Origin: Cedecea neteri | GTDB taxonomy: Bacteria > Pseudomonadota > Gammaproteobacteria > Enterobacterales > Enterobacteriaceae | NCBI RefSeq assembly: GCF_000758305.1 | Contig: NZ_CP009458.1 | Coordinates: 3,038,001 to 3,102,000 of the forward strand | Reading direction: 5' to 3' | Length of the DNA stretch: 64,000 nt | In this document: piece by piece, positions 16,531 through 25,322 of the stretch | How the letters are laid out: each line of letters starts with the position of its first letter | Position numbering within the stretch: position 1 is the stretch's first letter | Notes under the pieces: model-generated | What the model was told of the DNA's origin: nothing | The model's input: the letters and a program-made list of their open reading frames with translations, nothing else | Database searches by the model: none | Position numbers and translations under genes: made by a program

Positions 16531-18918
16531 ATGAAATTCAGTGAACTCTGGTTACGCGAATGGGTAAACCCAGCCAACAACAGTGACGAACTTTCCAGCC
16601 AGATAACCATGGCCGGGCTTGAAGTTGACGGTGTCGACGCCGTCGCAGGAGCTTTCCACGGCGTTGTGGTCGGGGAAGTGGTTGAATGCGGTCAGCACCC
16701 GAACGCCGACAAACTGCGCGTAACAAAAGTTAACGTCGGTGGCGATCGCCTGCTGGATATCGTCTGCGGCGCACCAAACTGCCGTCAGGGTCTGAAAGTC
16801 GCCGTGGCGACCGTTGGCGCCGTGCTGCCGGGTGACTTCAAAATCAAAGCGGCGAAACTGCGCGGCGAGCCATCCGAAGGCATGCTGTGTTCCTTCTCCG
16901 AGCTGGGTATTTCTGATGACCACAATGGCATCATCGAGCTGCCGGCAGACGCGCCAATCGGTACCGACATCCGCGAGTACCTGAAGCTGAACGACAACAC
17001 CATTGAAATCAGCGTCACGCCAAACCGTGCCGACTGCCTCGGTATTATCGGCGTAGCTCGCGACGTGGCGGTGGTGAACAAGCTGCCCCTGGCTGAGCCG
17101 GAAATTACCGCCGTTGCCGCGACGATCAATGACACGCTGCCTATTCGCGTAGACGCCGCAGAAGCTTGCCCACGTTATCTGGGCCGCGTCGTGAAAGGCA
17201 TCAACGTTAAGGCACCAACGCCGCTGTGGATGAAAGAGAAGCTGCGCCGTTGCGGCATCCGTTCCATTGATGCGGTCGTTGACGTGACCAACTATGTACT
17301 GCTGGAGCTTGGCCAGCCGATGCACGCCTTCGACCTGAACCGCATTGAAGGTGGGATCGTCGTGCGTATGGCGGAAGAGGGCGAAACCCTGGTCCTGCTG
17401 GACGGCAGCGAAGCGAAGCTGAACGCCGACACCCTGGTTATTGCTGACCACAATAAAGCGCTGGCCATGGGCGGTATCTTCGGCGGCGAGCATTCAGGCG
17501 TTAACGACGAAACTCAGAACGTACTGCTGGAATGTGCCTTCTTCAGCCCGCTGTCCATCACCGGTCGTGCGCGTCGTCATGGTCTGCATACCGATGCTTC
17601 TCACCGCTATGAGCGCGGCGTCGATCCAGCGCTGCAGTACAAAGCGATGGAGCGAGCGACCCGCCTGCTGGTGGATATCTGCGGCGGCGAAGCTGGCCCG
17701 GTTATCGATGTCACAAGCGAAGCGCACCTGCCTAAGCGCGCCACGATCACGCTTCGTCGTAGCAAACTGGACCGTCTGATTGGTCACCACATCGAAGATG
17801 CTCAGGTCAGCGACATTCTGCGTCGTCTGGGCTGCGAAGTGACCGAAGGTCAGGCGCAGTGGACCGCCGTGGCGCCAAGCTGGCGTTTCGATATGGAAAT
17901 TGAAGAAGACCTGGTGGAAGAAGTGGCCCGTGTTTACGGCTACAACAGTATTCCAAACAGCCCGGTACAGGCAGGCCTTGTGATGGGCACCCATCGCGAA
18001 GCCGACCTCTCTCTGAAGCGTGTGAAAACCATGCTGGTGGACAAAGGTTACCAGGAAGTCATTACCTACAGCTTCGTCGACCCGAAAATTCAGCAGCTTC
18101 TGCACCCTGGCGAAGAAAATCTGATTCTTCCTAATCCGATCTCTACCGACATGTCCGCTATGCGTCTGTCGTTGTGGAGTGGCCTGCTGACCACCGTGGT
18201 TTATAACCAGAACCGCCAGCAAAGCCGCGTGCGTATTTTTGAGTCTGGCCTGCGCTTTGTGCCTGATACTCAGGCAGACCTTGGGATTCGTCAGGATCTT
18301 ATGCTGGCGGGGGCTATCTGCGGCAACCGCTATGAAGAGCACTGGGATCTGGCGCGTAACACCGTTGACTTCTATGATCTGAAAGGCGATCTGGAGTCCG
18401 TTCTGGCCCTCACCGGCAAACTTTCAGACATCGAATTCAGAGCGCAGGCAAATCCGGCCTTGCATCCTGGGCAAAGTGCTGCCATTTATTTAGCTGGTGA
18501 ATGCATTGGTTTCATTGGTGTTGTTCACCCGGAGCTGGAGCGTAAACTGGACCTTAACGGCCGCACGGTGGTGTTCGAGGTGCTGTGGAGCAAGCTCGCA
18601 GACCGCGTGGTGCCTGAGGCGCAGGACGTTTCTCGCTTCCCGGCAAACCGCCGCGATATCGCTGTTGTGGTGGCTGAAAACGTCCCGGCAGCAGATGTTT
18701 TGGCCGAGTGTAAGAAAGTTGGCGCAAATCAGGTAGTTGGCGTAAACTTATTTGACGTGTACCGTGGCAAGGGCGTAGCCGATGGCTACAAGAGCCTGGC
18801 CATAAGCCTTATCCTTCAGGATACGGGCCGTACACTCGAAGAAGAGGAGATGGCCGCTACCGTTGCAAAATGTGTAGAGGCATTAAAAGAGCGATTCCAG
18901 GCATCATTGAGGGATTGA
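16531..18918 (+). CDS. pheT: Phenylalanyl-tRNA synthetase beta subunit
   Basis: PheT carries tRNA recognition and editing of Tyr-tRNA-Phe. The 795-residue protein has an N-terminal EMAP/OB tRNA-binding domain (about residues 40-150, with [15 protein letters not shown]), the B3/4 editing domain (about 210-390), a B5 helix-turn-helix domain (about 400-475), a catalytic-like domain and a C-terminal ferredoxin-fold anticodon-binding domain (about 700-795, starting near [15 protein letters not shown]). ihfA starts 4 bases after the stop. Confidence 0.98.
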
Positions 18919-18922
18919 ACGT

Positions 18923-19222
18923 ATGGCGCTTACAAAAGCTGAAATGTCAGAATATCTGTTTGATAAGCTTGGGCTTAGCAAACGAGATGCCAAAGAGCTG
19001 GTAGAGCTGTTTTTCGAAGAGATCCGTCGCGCTCTGGAAAACGGTGAGCAGGTTAAACTCTCGGGCTTTGGTAATTTTGACTTACGCGATAAAAACCAAC
19101 GTCCCGGGCGCAACCCGAAGACCGGTGAAGATATTCCCATTACGGCGCGCCGTGTGGTGACCTTCCGACCTGGTCAGAAGCTAAAAAGTCGGGTTGAAAA
19201 CGCGTCGCCAAAAGACGAGTAA
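18923..19222 (+). CDS. ihfA: Integration host factor alpha subunit
   Basis: IhfA pairs with IhfB to bind and sharply bend DNA at specific sites, aiding recombination, replication and transcription. The 99-residue protein is the HU/IHF fold; the beta-arm that enters the minor groove contains [12 protein letters not shown]. The gene follows pheT with 4 bases between, as in E. coli, and ends at a terminator. IHF is also the kind of host factor that the phage att sites and sufA promoter elsewhere in this window would use. Confidence 0.98.
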
Positions 19223-19233
19223 CCTGAGTTAAC

Positions 19234-19265
19234 AAAAAAGGCCGCATTCGCGGCCTTTTTCTTTT
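19234..19265 (+). terminator. Terminator after ihfA
   Basis: AAAAAAGGCCGC, ATTC, GCGGCCTTTTT and further T residues form a strong terminator. Confidence 0.9.
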
Positions 19266-19291
19266 AAGCTCTATTGCTTAACGACATACGC

Positions 19292-19332
19292 TTGACAAAC
19301 ATTCTCGCCAAATGGTTGTATTGTACAACCAT
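19292..19332 (+). promoter_or_regulatory. Promoter and perfect inverted-repeat operator of the MarR-GNAT gene
   Basis: A -35 TTGACA (19292-19297) is followed, after 18 bases, by TTGTAT (19316-19321). The -10 region lies inside a perfect palindrome: arms ATGGTTGTA (19312-19320) and TACAACCAT (19324-19332) around TTG. Such a symmetric site over the promoter is the usual form of a MarR-family autorepression operator. The site is seen; repression is inferred. Confidence 0.75.
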
Positions 19333-19350
19333 ATTTTAACGGTATCGATT

Positions 19351-20304
19351 ATGTCTGACAGCACCCTTATCGAATCTATTCGCGCCTCGTCGCGCCAGGT
19401 TGTGCGCGAGCTTGGTTTCCTGAACTCAACGCTTGCCGCGACGAACTACTCGGCTTCTGCGGTTCATGCTTTGCTGGAAATTGATTCACGGGAGAACGTC
19501 ACTGCCGCCGATCTGGTTCAGGTGCTTAGCCTGGAGAAGTCGAGCGTCAGCCGAATGATAGGCAAACTGCGAAAGGCGGGAGAACTGTTCGAGAGCGTTT
19601 CAGACGAAGATGCCAGAGCCAGGCGGCTCCAGTTGACTCCCCAGGGTAAACAAACGGTCAGGGAAATCCACCGATACGGCAGAATGCGCGTAGAGAAGGC
19701 GCTGGTGCACCTGAATGCTCAGGCACAGCAATCTGTAGCGGATGGCTTGTTCAACTATGCTCAGGCGCTGAAAGCCTGTCGCGGTGAGTTGACGGGCGAC
19801 AAGGGAAGAAAAAACTTCGAGATAATGACGGGATACCAGCCGGGTGTAATTGGCCGCGTGGCGGAAATGCACGCTAACTATTACTCAAAGCACTATGGCT
19901 TTGGCCATTTTTTTGAGGGGAAAGTCGCCGCCGGGCTGGCGGAGTTTTCAGGGCGGTTGGATCGCTCGTGTAACCGCATCTGGGTGGTGTTCCGCAATGG
20001 CAAAATAGTAGGCTCTGTATCCATCGATGGCGAGGATCTGGGCAATCACGAAGCCCATTTGCGCTGGTTTATTCTCGACGATGAGTGCCGTGGCAGCGGT
20101 ATCGGGCGGGCGCTATTACACGAAGCCATGCGCTTTTGCGATGAGTATGGGTTTTCCGCCGTGCAGCTGTGGACTTTTAGCGGCCTGAATGCGGCTCGCC
20201 ATCTTTATGAATCGATGGGATTTGAACTAACCCGGCAATGGCAGGGTGAGCAATGGGGAAGCTCAATGCTGGAGCAGCAGTTTACGCGGAAACGACCGGC
20301 ATAA
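19351..20304 (+). CDS. MarR-type regulator fused to a GNAT acetyltransferase
   Basis: A 317-residue two-domain protein. Residues about 1-145 form a MarR winged helix (VTAADLVQVLSLEKSSVSRMIGKL as the HTH region, then DEDARARRLQLTPQGKQTVREI as the wing). Residues about 160-310 form a GNAT N-acetyltransferase with the acetyl-CoA loop DDECRGSGIGRALLHEA and the C-terminal GLNAARHLYESMGFEL. Proteins of this architecture are widespread, usually with unknown effector and acetyl acceptor. The ATG at 19351 follows the operator; an upstream in-frame frame starts inside the operator and was not used. It sits between ihfA and btuC, which are adjacent in E. coli, so it is an insertion relative to that map. 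Confidence 0.88.
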   Translation: MSDSTLIESIRASSRQVVRELGFLNSTLAATNYSASAVHALLEIDSRENVTAADLVQVLSLEKSSVSRMIGKLRKAGELFESVSDEDARARRLQLTPQGKQTVREIHRYGRMRVEKALVHLNAQAQQSVADGLFNYAQALKACRGELTGDKGRKNFEIMTGYQPGVIGRVAEMHANYYSKHYGFGHFFEGKVAAGLAEFSGRLDRSCNRIWVVFRNGKIVGSVSIDGEDLGNHEAHLRWFILDDECRGSGIGRALLHEAMRFCDEYGFSAVQLWTFSGLNAARHLYESMGFELTRQWQGEQWGSSMLEQQFTRKRPA

Positions 20305-20411
20305 GAGTCATTCGGGACAAGCGTGCTATTACGGTCTTTTCTTTGCTTGTTCTCTTCGGCGAACTCCCCGTAAAATCAGGCGCATAAACGGGCAGGGGGA
20401 GCCTTTACGGA

Positions 20412-21392
20412 ATGCTGAATTTTGTAACCAGACAACGCCGCTTTGAGCGACACTGGCTAACAGCCCTGGTTTTTGCCACGGTGGCTATGCTTGTCCTGAG
20501 CCTGTGCGCCGGGGATGTCTGGTTTTCACCTCTTTCCTGGTGGAGTGACGAAGCTAAGCTCTTCATCTGGCAAATCCGCTTGCCGCGAACGCTTGCGGTC
20601 CTGCTGGTGGGTGCAGCGCTGGCCGTGACCGGCACGGTTATGCAGTCGCTGTTTGAAAATCCTCTGGCAGAACCCGGTTTACTGGGCGTTTCCAATGGCG
20701 CTGGCGTCGCGCTGGTTATCGCTCTGCTGCTCGGGCAGGGGATGCTGCCAGGTTGGGCGCTGGGGCTGTGTGCCATTCTCGGTGCCTTAGCGATCACTCT
20801 TATTCTGTTACGTTTTTCCCGTCGTCATCTCTCTACCAGTCGTCTATTACTTGCAGGTGTCGCGCTCGGCATTATTTGTAGCGCCCTGATGACCTGGGCG
20901 GTCTACTTTAGCTCCAGCCTCGACTTGCGTCAGTTGATGTACTGGATGATGGGCGGTTTTGGCGGCGTGGACTGGCGGCAGAGCTGGCTGATGCTGACGC
21001 TGCTGCCGGTAGTGGTCTGGCTGTGTCGGCAGCATGCGCCGCTCAACCTGATGGCGCTGGGTGAAAACTCAGCTCGGCAGCTGGGGCTTTCCGTCTGGCT
21101 TTGGCGCAATATTTTGGTTGTAGTGACCGGCTGGCTGGTTGGTGTGAGCGTCGCGCTTGCCGGCGCGATTGGATTTGTCGGTCTGGTTATCCCACACATG
21201 CTGAGGCTTGCCGGGTTAACCGATCATCGCGTTTTGCTGCCTGCCAGCGCGCTGGCAGGGGCCGCGGTCTTAACTGGTGCGGATGTGGTGGCAAGGCTTG
21301 CGCTAAGCTCTGCCGAGCTGCCCATTGGCGTAGTCACCGCTACGCTCGGCGCGCCGGTGTTTATCTGGCTATTATTGAAAGCCGGACGTTAA
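20412..21392 (+). CDS. btuC: Vitamin B12 ABC transporter permease
   Basis: BtuC is the inner-membrane permease of the BtuCD-F cobalamin importer. The 326-residue length equals E. coli BtuC. About ten membrane helices are visible. Conserved features include RLPRTLAVLLVGAALAVTG near the N terminus, NPLAEPGLLGVSNGAG, and the cytoplasmic coupling segment GAIGFVGLVIPHMLRLAG. It heads btuC-btuE-btuD; the periplasmic partner BtuF is not in this window. Confidence 0.96.
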   Translation: MLNFVTRQRRFERHWLTALVFATVAMLVLSLCAGDVWFSPLSWWSDEAKLFIWQIRLPRTLAVLLVGAALAVTGTVMQSLFENPLAEPGLLGVSNGAGVALVIALLLGQGMLPGWALGLCAILGALAITLILLRFSRRHLSTSRLLLAGVALGIICSALMTWAVYFSSSLDLRQLMYWMMGGFGGVDWRQSWLMLTLLPVVVWLCRQHAPLNLMALGENSARQLGLSVWLWRNILVVVTGWLVGVSVALAGAIGFVGLVIPHMLRLAGLTDHRVLLPASALAGAAVLTGADVVARLALSSAELPIGVVTATLGAPVFIWLLLKAGR

Positions 21393-21418
21393 TTCGGCTC
21401 ACAGAGGAAGAGGATGAT

Positions 21419-21970
21419 ATGCAAAGCAATGTTCTGAATACCGAAGTCACTACCATTGACGGCGAAAACACCACGCTGGAGAGCTGGCAGGGAAAAGTGC
21501 TGCTGGTGGTGAACGTCGCGTCTAAATGCGGCCTGACGCCGCAATATGAGCAACTGGAAAACCTGCAAAAAGACTTTGAAGCCCAGGGGTTCAGCGTGCT
21601 CGGCTTCCCATGCAACCAGTTCCTGGGGCAAGAGCCGGGCAGCAGCGAAGAGATCAAAACCTTCTGCAGCACCACCTATGGCGTGACGTTCCCGCTGTTC
21701 AGCAAAATCGATGTCAACGGCGAGCACCGCCATCCGTTTTATCAAAAGCTGATTGACGCGCGTCCGGCCGCTGTTGCCCCGGAAGGTAGTGGTTTCCTGG
21801 AGCGAATGAGCAGCAAAGGGCGTGGCCCGCTTTACCCTGACGACATCCTGTGGAACTTCGAAAAATTCCTGATTGGCCGTGATGGCAAAGTGATTCAGCG
21901 TTTCTCACCGGACATGACGCCGGAAGATCCTGTGGTGCTGGACGCCATTAAACAGGCTTTGGCGAAATAA
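21419..21970 (+). CDS. btuE: Thioredoxin/glutathione peroxidase BtuE
   Basis: BtuE is a glutathione-peroxidase-family enzyme that reduces hydroperoxides with thioredoxin or glutathione. It is not needed for B12 uptake despite its place in the btu operon. The 183-residue protein (E. coli length) has the active-site NVASKCGLTPQYEQLENL (peroxidatic Cys about 37), the FPCNQFLGQEPGS motif with the catalytic Gln, and WNFEKFLIGRDGKV. ATG 21419 is preceded by AGAGGAAGAGG. btuD starts 1 base after its stop. Confidence 0.95.
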   Translation: MQSNVLNTEVTTIDGENTTLESWQGKVLLVVNVASKCGLTPQYEQLENLQKDFEAQGFSVLGFPCNQFLGQEPGSSEEIKTFCSTTYGVTFPLFSKIDVNGEHRHPFYQKLIDARPAAVAPEGSGFLERMSSKGRGPLYPDDILWNFEKFLIGRDGKVIQRFSPDMTPEDPVVLDAIKQALAK

Positions 21971-21971
21971 T

Positions 21972-22718
21972 TTGTCCCTGCTGCAGCTGACAGGCGTCAC
22001 CGTCGCGGGTCGGGTTGGGCCGATATCTGCGGCGGTGGAGCCCGGGGAACTTATCCATCTTGTCGGGCCAAACGGGGCAGGCAAGAGTACGCTGCTCACG
22101 CGGATGGCAGGATTAAGCGCCGGGCAAGGCAGCCTTTTGTTTAATCAGCAACCGCTTGACGGCTGGTTGCCTGCCGAGCTTTCCCGGCGTCGGGCCTGGC
22201 TAAACCAGCACCAGCTTCCTCCGTTTGCGATGCCTGTCTGGCATTACCTGCAACTGCATCAATCCTCGCCTGAATCCGAAGCGGCAATGCTGTGCCTGGC
22301 GGAGTCGCTTTGGCTCTCAGACAAACTGACCAGAGCGGTCAACCAGCTTTCCGGTGGTGAATGGCAGCGTGTTCGTCTTGCGGCCGTGCTGCTACAGGTT
22401 GATCCCTCGGTCAATCCAGAAGGGCAACTTTTGCTGTTGGATGAGCCGATGAATAGCCTCGATGTGGCCCAGCAGGCCGCGCTGGATCGTCTTCTGCACG
22501 CATTTTGTGAAGCCGGCATCGCGATAGTGATGAGCAGTCATGATTTGAACCACAGCCTGCGTCATGCCCACAAGGTATGGCTTCTGCGTGAAGGCAAAAT
22601 GGTTGCTCAGGGTGCCAGGGATGAAGTGTTAACGCCGAAAAACTTAGAGGCTGCCTATCAAATGCCGTTTCGGTTATTGCGTATCGAAGGGCACAGTATG
22701 CTGATAAGCCCGTTATAA
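21972..22718 (+). CDS. btuD: Vitamin B12 ABC transporter ATPase (TTG start)
   Basis: BtuD is the cytosolic ATPase of the cobalamin importer. The 248-residue protein has Walker A GPNGAGKST (about residue 33), the signature LSGGEWQRVRLAAV, Walker B LLLLDEPMNSLD and the switch His in SSHDLNHSL. The start is TTG at 21972, which aligns the N terminus with E. coli BtuD; no closer ATG keeps the Walker A spacing. It is translationally tight to btuE. Confidence 0.95.
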   Translation: MSLLQLTGVTVAGRVGPISAAVEPGELIHLVGPNGAGKSTLLTRMAGLSAGQGSLLFNQQPLDGWLPAELSRRRAWLNQHQLPPFAMPVWHYLQLHQSSPESEAAMLCLAESLWLSDKLTRAVNQLSGGEWQRVRLAAVLLQVDPSVNPEGQLLLLDEPMNSLDVAQQAALDRLLHAFCEAGIAIVMSSHDLNHSLRHAHKVWLLREGKMVAQGARDEVLTPKNLEAAYQMPFRLLRIEGHSMLISPL

Positions 22719-22794
22719 CATCGTGGAAAGCTTGCAATAATTCCGGGCGACAGGCTAAATTACTGGAAACAGCAAGACCGGGAGTTGTCTGAAA

Positions 22795-23256
22795 ATGCGT
22801 TTGTGGCTTATTGCAGTGGCATGCATAGTGTTGGTGGGGTGTAGTCATAATGCCCCTCATCCGAACGCCAGGCTTTCCGATTCCATTACCGTTATCGCTC
22901 AGCTAAACGATCAGCTCCGCAGCTGGCATGGTACACCGTACACCTACGGCGGCATGAGTCGACGCGGCGTGGACTGCTCCGGCTTCGTGTTGATGACCTT
23001 CCGCGATAAGTTTGACCTGATGCTGCCGCGGATGACCAGCGAGCAGGCAGAAATCGGGACAAAAATTGACAAAGACGAGCTGCTGCCGGGTGACCTTGTA
23101 TTCTTCAAAACCGGCTCGGGTGAAAGCGGCCTGCACGTTGGCATTTATGATACCGACAACACGTTCATTCACGCGTCCACCAGCCGCGGCGTAATGCGTT
23201 CCTCTCTGGATAACGTCTACTGGCGTAAAAAATTCTGGCAAGCCCGCCGTATATAG
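22795..23256 (+). CDS. nlpC: NlpC/P60 family lipoprotein NlpC
   Basis: A 153-residue lipoprotein of the NlpC/P60 cysteine peptidase family, probably a peptidoglycan endopeptidase anchored in the envelope. The signal ends in the lipobox VLVGC (Cys about 16). The catalytic triad is visible as the Cys in GGMSRRGVDCSGFVL, the His in SGLHVGIYDTDN and the polar residue in TFIHAS. It follows btuD as in E. coli. Confidence 0.94.
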   Translation: MRLWLIAVACIVLVGCSHNAPHPNARLSDSITVIAQLNDQLRSWHGTPYTYGGMSRRGVDCSGFVLMTFRDKFDLMLPRMTSEQAEIGTKIDKDELLPGDLVFFKTGSGESGLHVGIYDTDNTFIHASTSRGVMRSSLDNVYWRKKFWQARRI

Positions 23257-23290
23257 CCTTTTCTGATTTTACCTAAGTTGAAAAACCGTG

Positions 23291-23325
23291 ACCGTTCCCG
23301 CAAATCTGCGGGCAACGTCAACGGT
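23291..23325 (+). promoter_or_regulatory. Nested inverted repeat upstream of the LacI-family gene
   Basis: ACCGTT...AACGGT (outer arms) encloses CCCGC-AAATCT-GCGGG (inner arms), 35 bases after nlpC and about 60 before the regulator start. No T run follows, so it is not an obvious terminator. It might be an operator for the LacI-type protein or an RNA hairpin; neither is shown. Confidence 0.4.
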
Positions 23326-23383
23326 ATTGGCAATATCAGGTAATATCGGGAGGCATTGTGCTTTTCCCGCTAAGGATTGTTTC

Positions 23384-24358
23384 ATGGTCACCCTCGAAGA
23401 TGTTGCTGCCCACGCCGGCGTCTCCCGCGCCACCGTATCCCGCGTGGTGAATGGCGACACTAAGGTTAAATCACAAACCCGCATTAAAGTGGAGGCCGCG
23501 ATTGCTGAACTTGGCTACTCCCCCAATCCTGCAGCCAGAGCGCTGGCGTCAAGCCAGAGCCATTCCATTGGCCTGGTGACCACGTCATACACCGGGGGTT
23601 TCTTCGGGGCGCTGATGGATACGGTGCAAAGCGAAGCGGAATCCAACGGGAAACAGCTCCTGGTGACGCAGGGGCGTGGCGTAGAAGAGAACGAGCGCAA
23701 TGCTATTCAGCGACTCTACAACTTGCGCTGCGATGGGCTGATCCTCCATGTCCGCGCCATTGCCGACGAAACCTTGATTCAACTGGCGGAACGCGGTAAC
23801 CGGTTTATCGTGCTCGACAGAGACGTGCCCGCATTAAGCGCACGCTGCGTGGTCTTCGATCATCGCCTGGCTAGCCACATGGCCACCCGCTATTTGCTGG
23901 ATGCGGGCCATCTGGCAATAGCCTGCCTGCATGGCCCAACTCAGCGTGCCTCAAGTCTTTTACGGCGTCAGGGCTTTCTCGATGCCATGGAAGAGCAGGG
24001 GATTACTCCGGTTGCGGTGGTGGAAGGGGAGTACGATATGCCCAGCGGCTATCGGCAAACCTCGGCCTTGCTGGATGAATATAAAATCAGCGCCCTTTAT
24101 TGCTGTAACGAAGAGATGGCCGTTGGGGCGATGCTGGCCATTACCGAGCGGGGGTTACGCATTCCTCTGGATATATCCCTTATTTGTTATGACAGTGGCG
24201 ATCGTGCGGCATTTGTTCGCCCGGCGTTAACCAGCGTTTATTTCCCAATTGGTGATATGGCCCGCTACGCGACGCGTAAATTACTGAATGAGCATTGTGA
24301 GAATGAATCTTTTTTACCTTGCATCATTGCTCGTGATTCCGTTCGGAATTTACGTTAA
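23384..24358 (+). CDS. LacI/GalR-family transcriptional regulator
   Basis: A 324-residue regulator with the N-terminal LacI-type HTH (VTLEDVAAHAGVSRATVSRV, hinge YSPNPAARALAS) and a periplasmic-binding-protein-like sensor domain (SHSIGLVTTSYTGGFFGALM to the C terminus). It resembles AscG/GalS-type regulators of sugar genes. The ATG at 23384 is preceded by AAGGA at good spacing. No transporter or catabolic gene is beside it: nlpC lies upstream and ydiV downstream, genes that are adjacent in E. coli. It therefore seems to be an orphan insertion acting on itself or on distant genes; the effector is unknown. Confidence 0.85.
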   Translation: MVTLEDVAAHAGVSRATVSRVVNGDTKVKSQTRIKVEAAIAELGYSPNPAARALASSQSHSIGLVTTSYTGGFFGALMDTVQSEAESNGKQLLVTQGRGVEENERNAIQRLYNLRCDGLILHVRAIADETLIQLAERGNRFIVLDRDVPALSARCVVFDHRLASHMATRYLLDAGHLAIACLHGPTQRASSLLRRQGFLDAMEEQGITPVAVVEGEYDMPSGYRQTSALLDEYKISALYCCNEEMAVGAMLAITERGLRIPLDISLICYDSGDRAAFVRPALTSVYFPIGDMARYATRKLLNEHCENESFLPCIIARDSVRNLR

Positions 24359-24526
24359 AAACTGGCTATGTACGGATATCCAGGATAAGCTAAAAGTTAT
24401 TAAAACATAAAGCTTAAACGTTTCAGGGATGAGTGTGAAATTCACAGCGATAGCTGCTATCCGACTATTTTCGGATTGGCGCTGTATCTCTCTGCCGTCC
24501 AACCAGAAATCTACAGGGCTGGCAAA

Positions 24527-25258
24527 ATGATTGTTTCACTTGATAGTGTTTATTGTTCTCACCTTTACTATCGCCCCGTCGTCAGGCCGGACGATAGCAT
24601 TTTGGGCGTCGAAATCGTAGCAAACTTCGTGGGGGCCAGCGCGCCAGTTCGTATTCCAACCGAATTGTTAATTCCTCATCTTGTGCCGGAACAGCACCTC
24701 GAACTGTTTAGAGAAAAATTAACACAAATAGAAGAACATCAGAATTTCTTTATCACCCGGCAACTTGTTGTCTGGGTTCATATTAATGAAACTATTATTG
24801 ACGCGTTAATTAGCAATCAGGATTTATTTATCCGGCTAAAGGCTTTGCCGTTTATTGAATTAACGATCGGTGAAAGCTTTCCTGATTTAAATAGCGGTAA
24901 AACGAATTTAAGACTGGCCTGGCTGGCTGAACGTTTCTCACTCGGTCTGGCTGACTTTGGTGCAGGCCATGCCACCACAAAATCTATTTTTGATGGGCTG
25001 TTTCGGCATGTGATTCTGGACCGCTTTTTTGTTCAGAAACAGCTTCCGGGCCGCACGTTCTCGCCCTTTATGCTCGCCATTCTTGGGCAGGTTTCACCGT
25101 ATTGTCAGGCTTTGCTGATTGCCGGGATAGACTCCGCCAGCGCACGGCGTAAAGTGCAGGGTTTGGGCTTTGCCGCTATGCAGGGTAAACTCTGGCCGCT
25201 GGTGCCGCCGGAGGAACTGGCCTCACTTTTCCCCCCTCATGAAGGTCTGGTTCACTAA
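24527..25258 (+). CDS. ydiV: Degenerate EAL-domain anti-FlhDC factor YdiV (RflP)
   Basis: YdiV is an EAL-fold protein that does not hydrolyse c-di-GMP but binds FlhD and represses flagellar genes under poor nutrition in Salmonella and E. coli. The 243-residue protein has the degenerate EAL signature (GVEIVANF in place of the ExL motif) and keeps the DFGAGHATTKSIFDGLF and GIDSASARRKVQGLGFAAMQG stretches. Start at 24527 gives MIVSLDSVYCSHLYY, matching the E. coli N terminus. selO follows 64 bases downstream, as in E. coli. Confidence 0.9.
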   Translation: MIVSLDSVYCSHLYYRPVVRPDDSILGVEIVANFVGASAPVRIPTELLIPHLVPEQHLELFREKLTQIEEHQNFFITRQLVVWVHINETIIDALISNQDLFIRLKALPFIELTIGESFPDLNSGKTNLRLAWLAERFSLGLADFGAGHATTKSIFDGLFRHVILDRFFVQKQLPGRTFSPFMLAILGQVSPYCQALLIAGIDSASARRKVQGLGFAAMQGKLWPLVPPEELASLFPPHEGLVH

Positions 25259-25322
25259 AGCCCCTGCTGCGCGACCGTGTTTAAAATGCATTACTGGGGC
25301 TACACTGTCGGGCGGAGGAACC

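Noticed and set aside
23291..23325. Terminator for nlpC
   Set aside because: The inverted repeat lacks a following T run and has a bulge, so it was listed as a possible operator or hairpin instead.
24476..24526. N-terminal extension of YdiV
   Set aside because: The extension is not conserved; ATG 24527 has an AGGG site and matches the E. coli N terminus.
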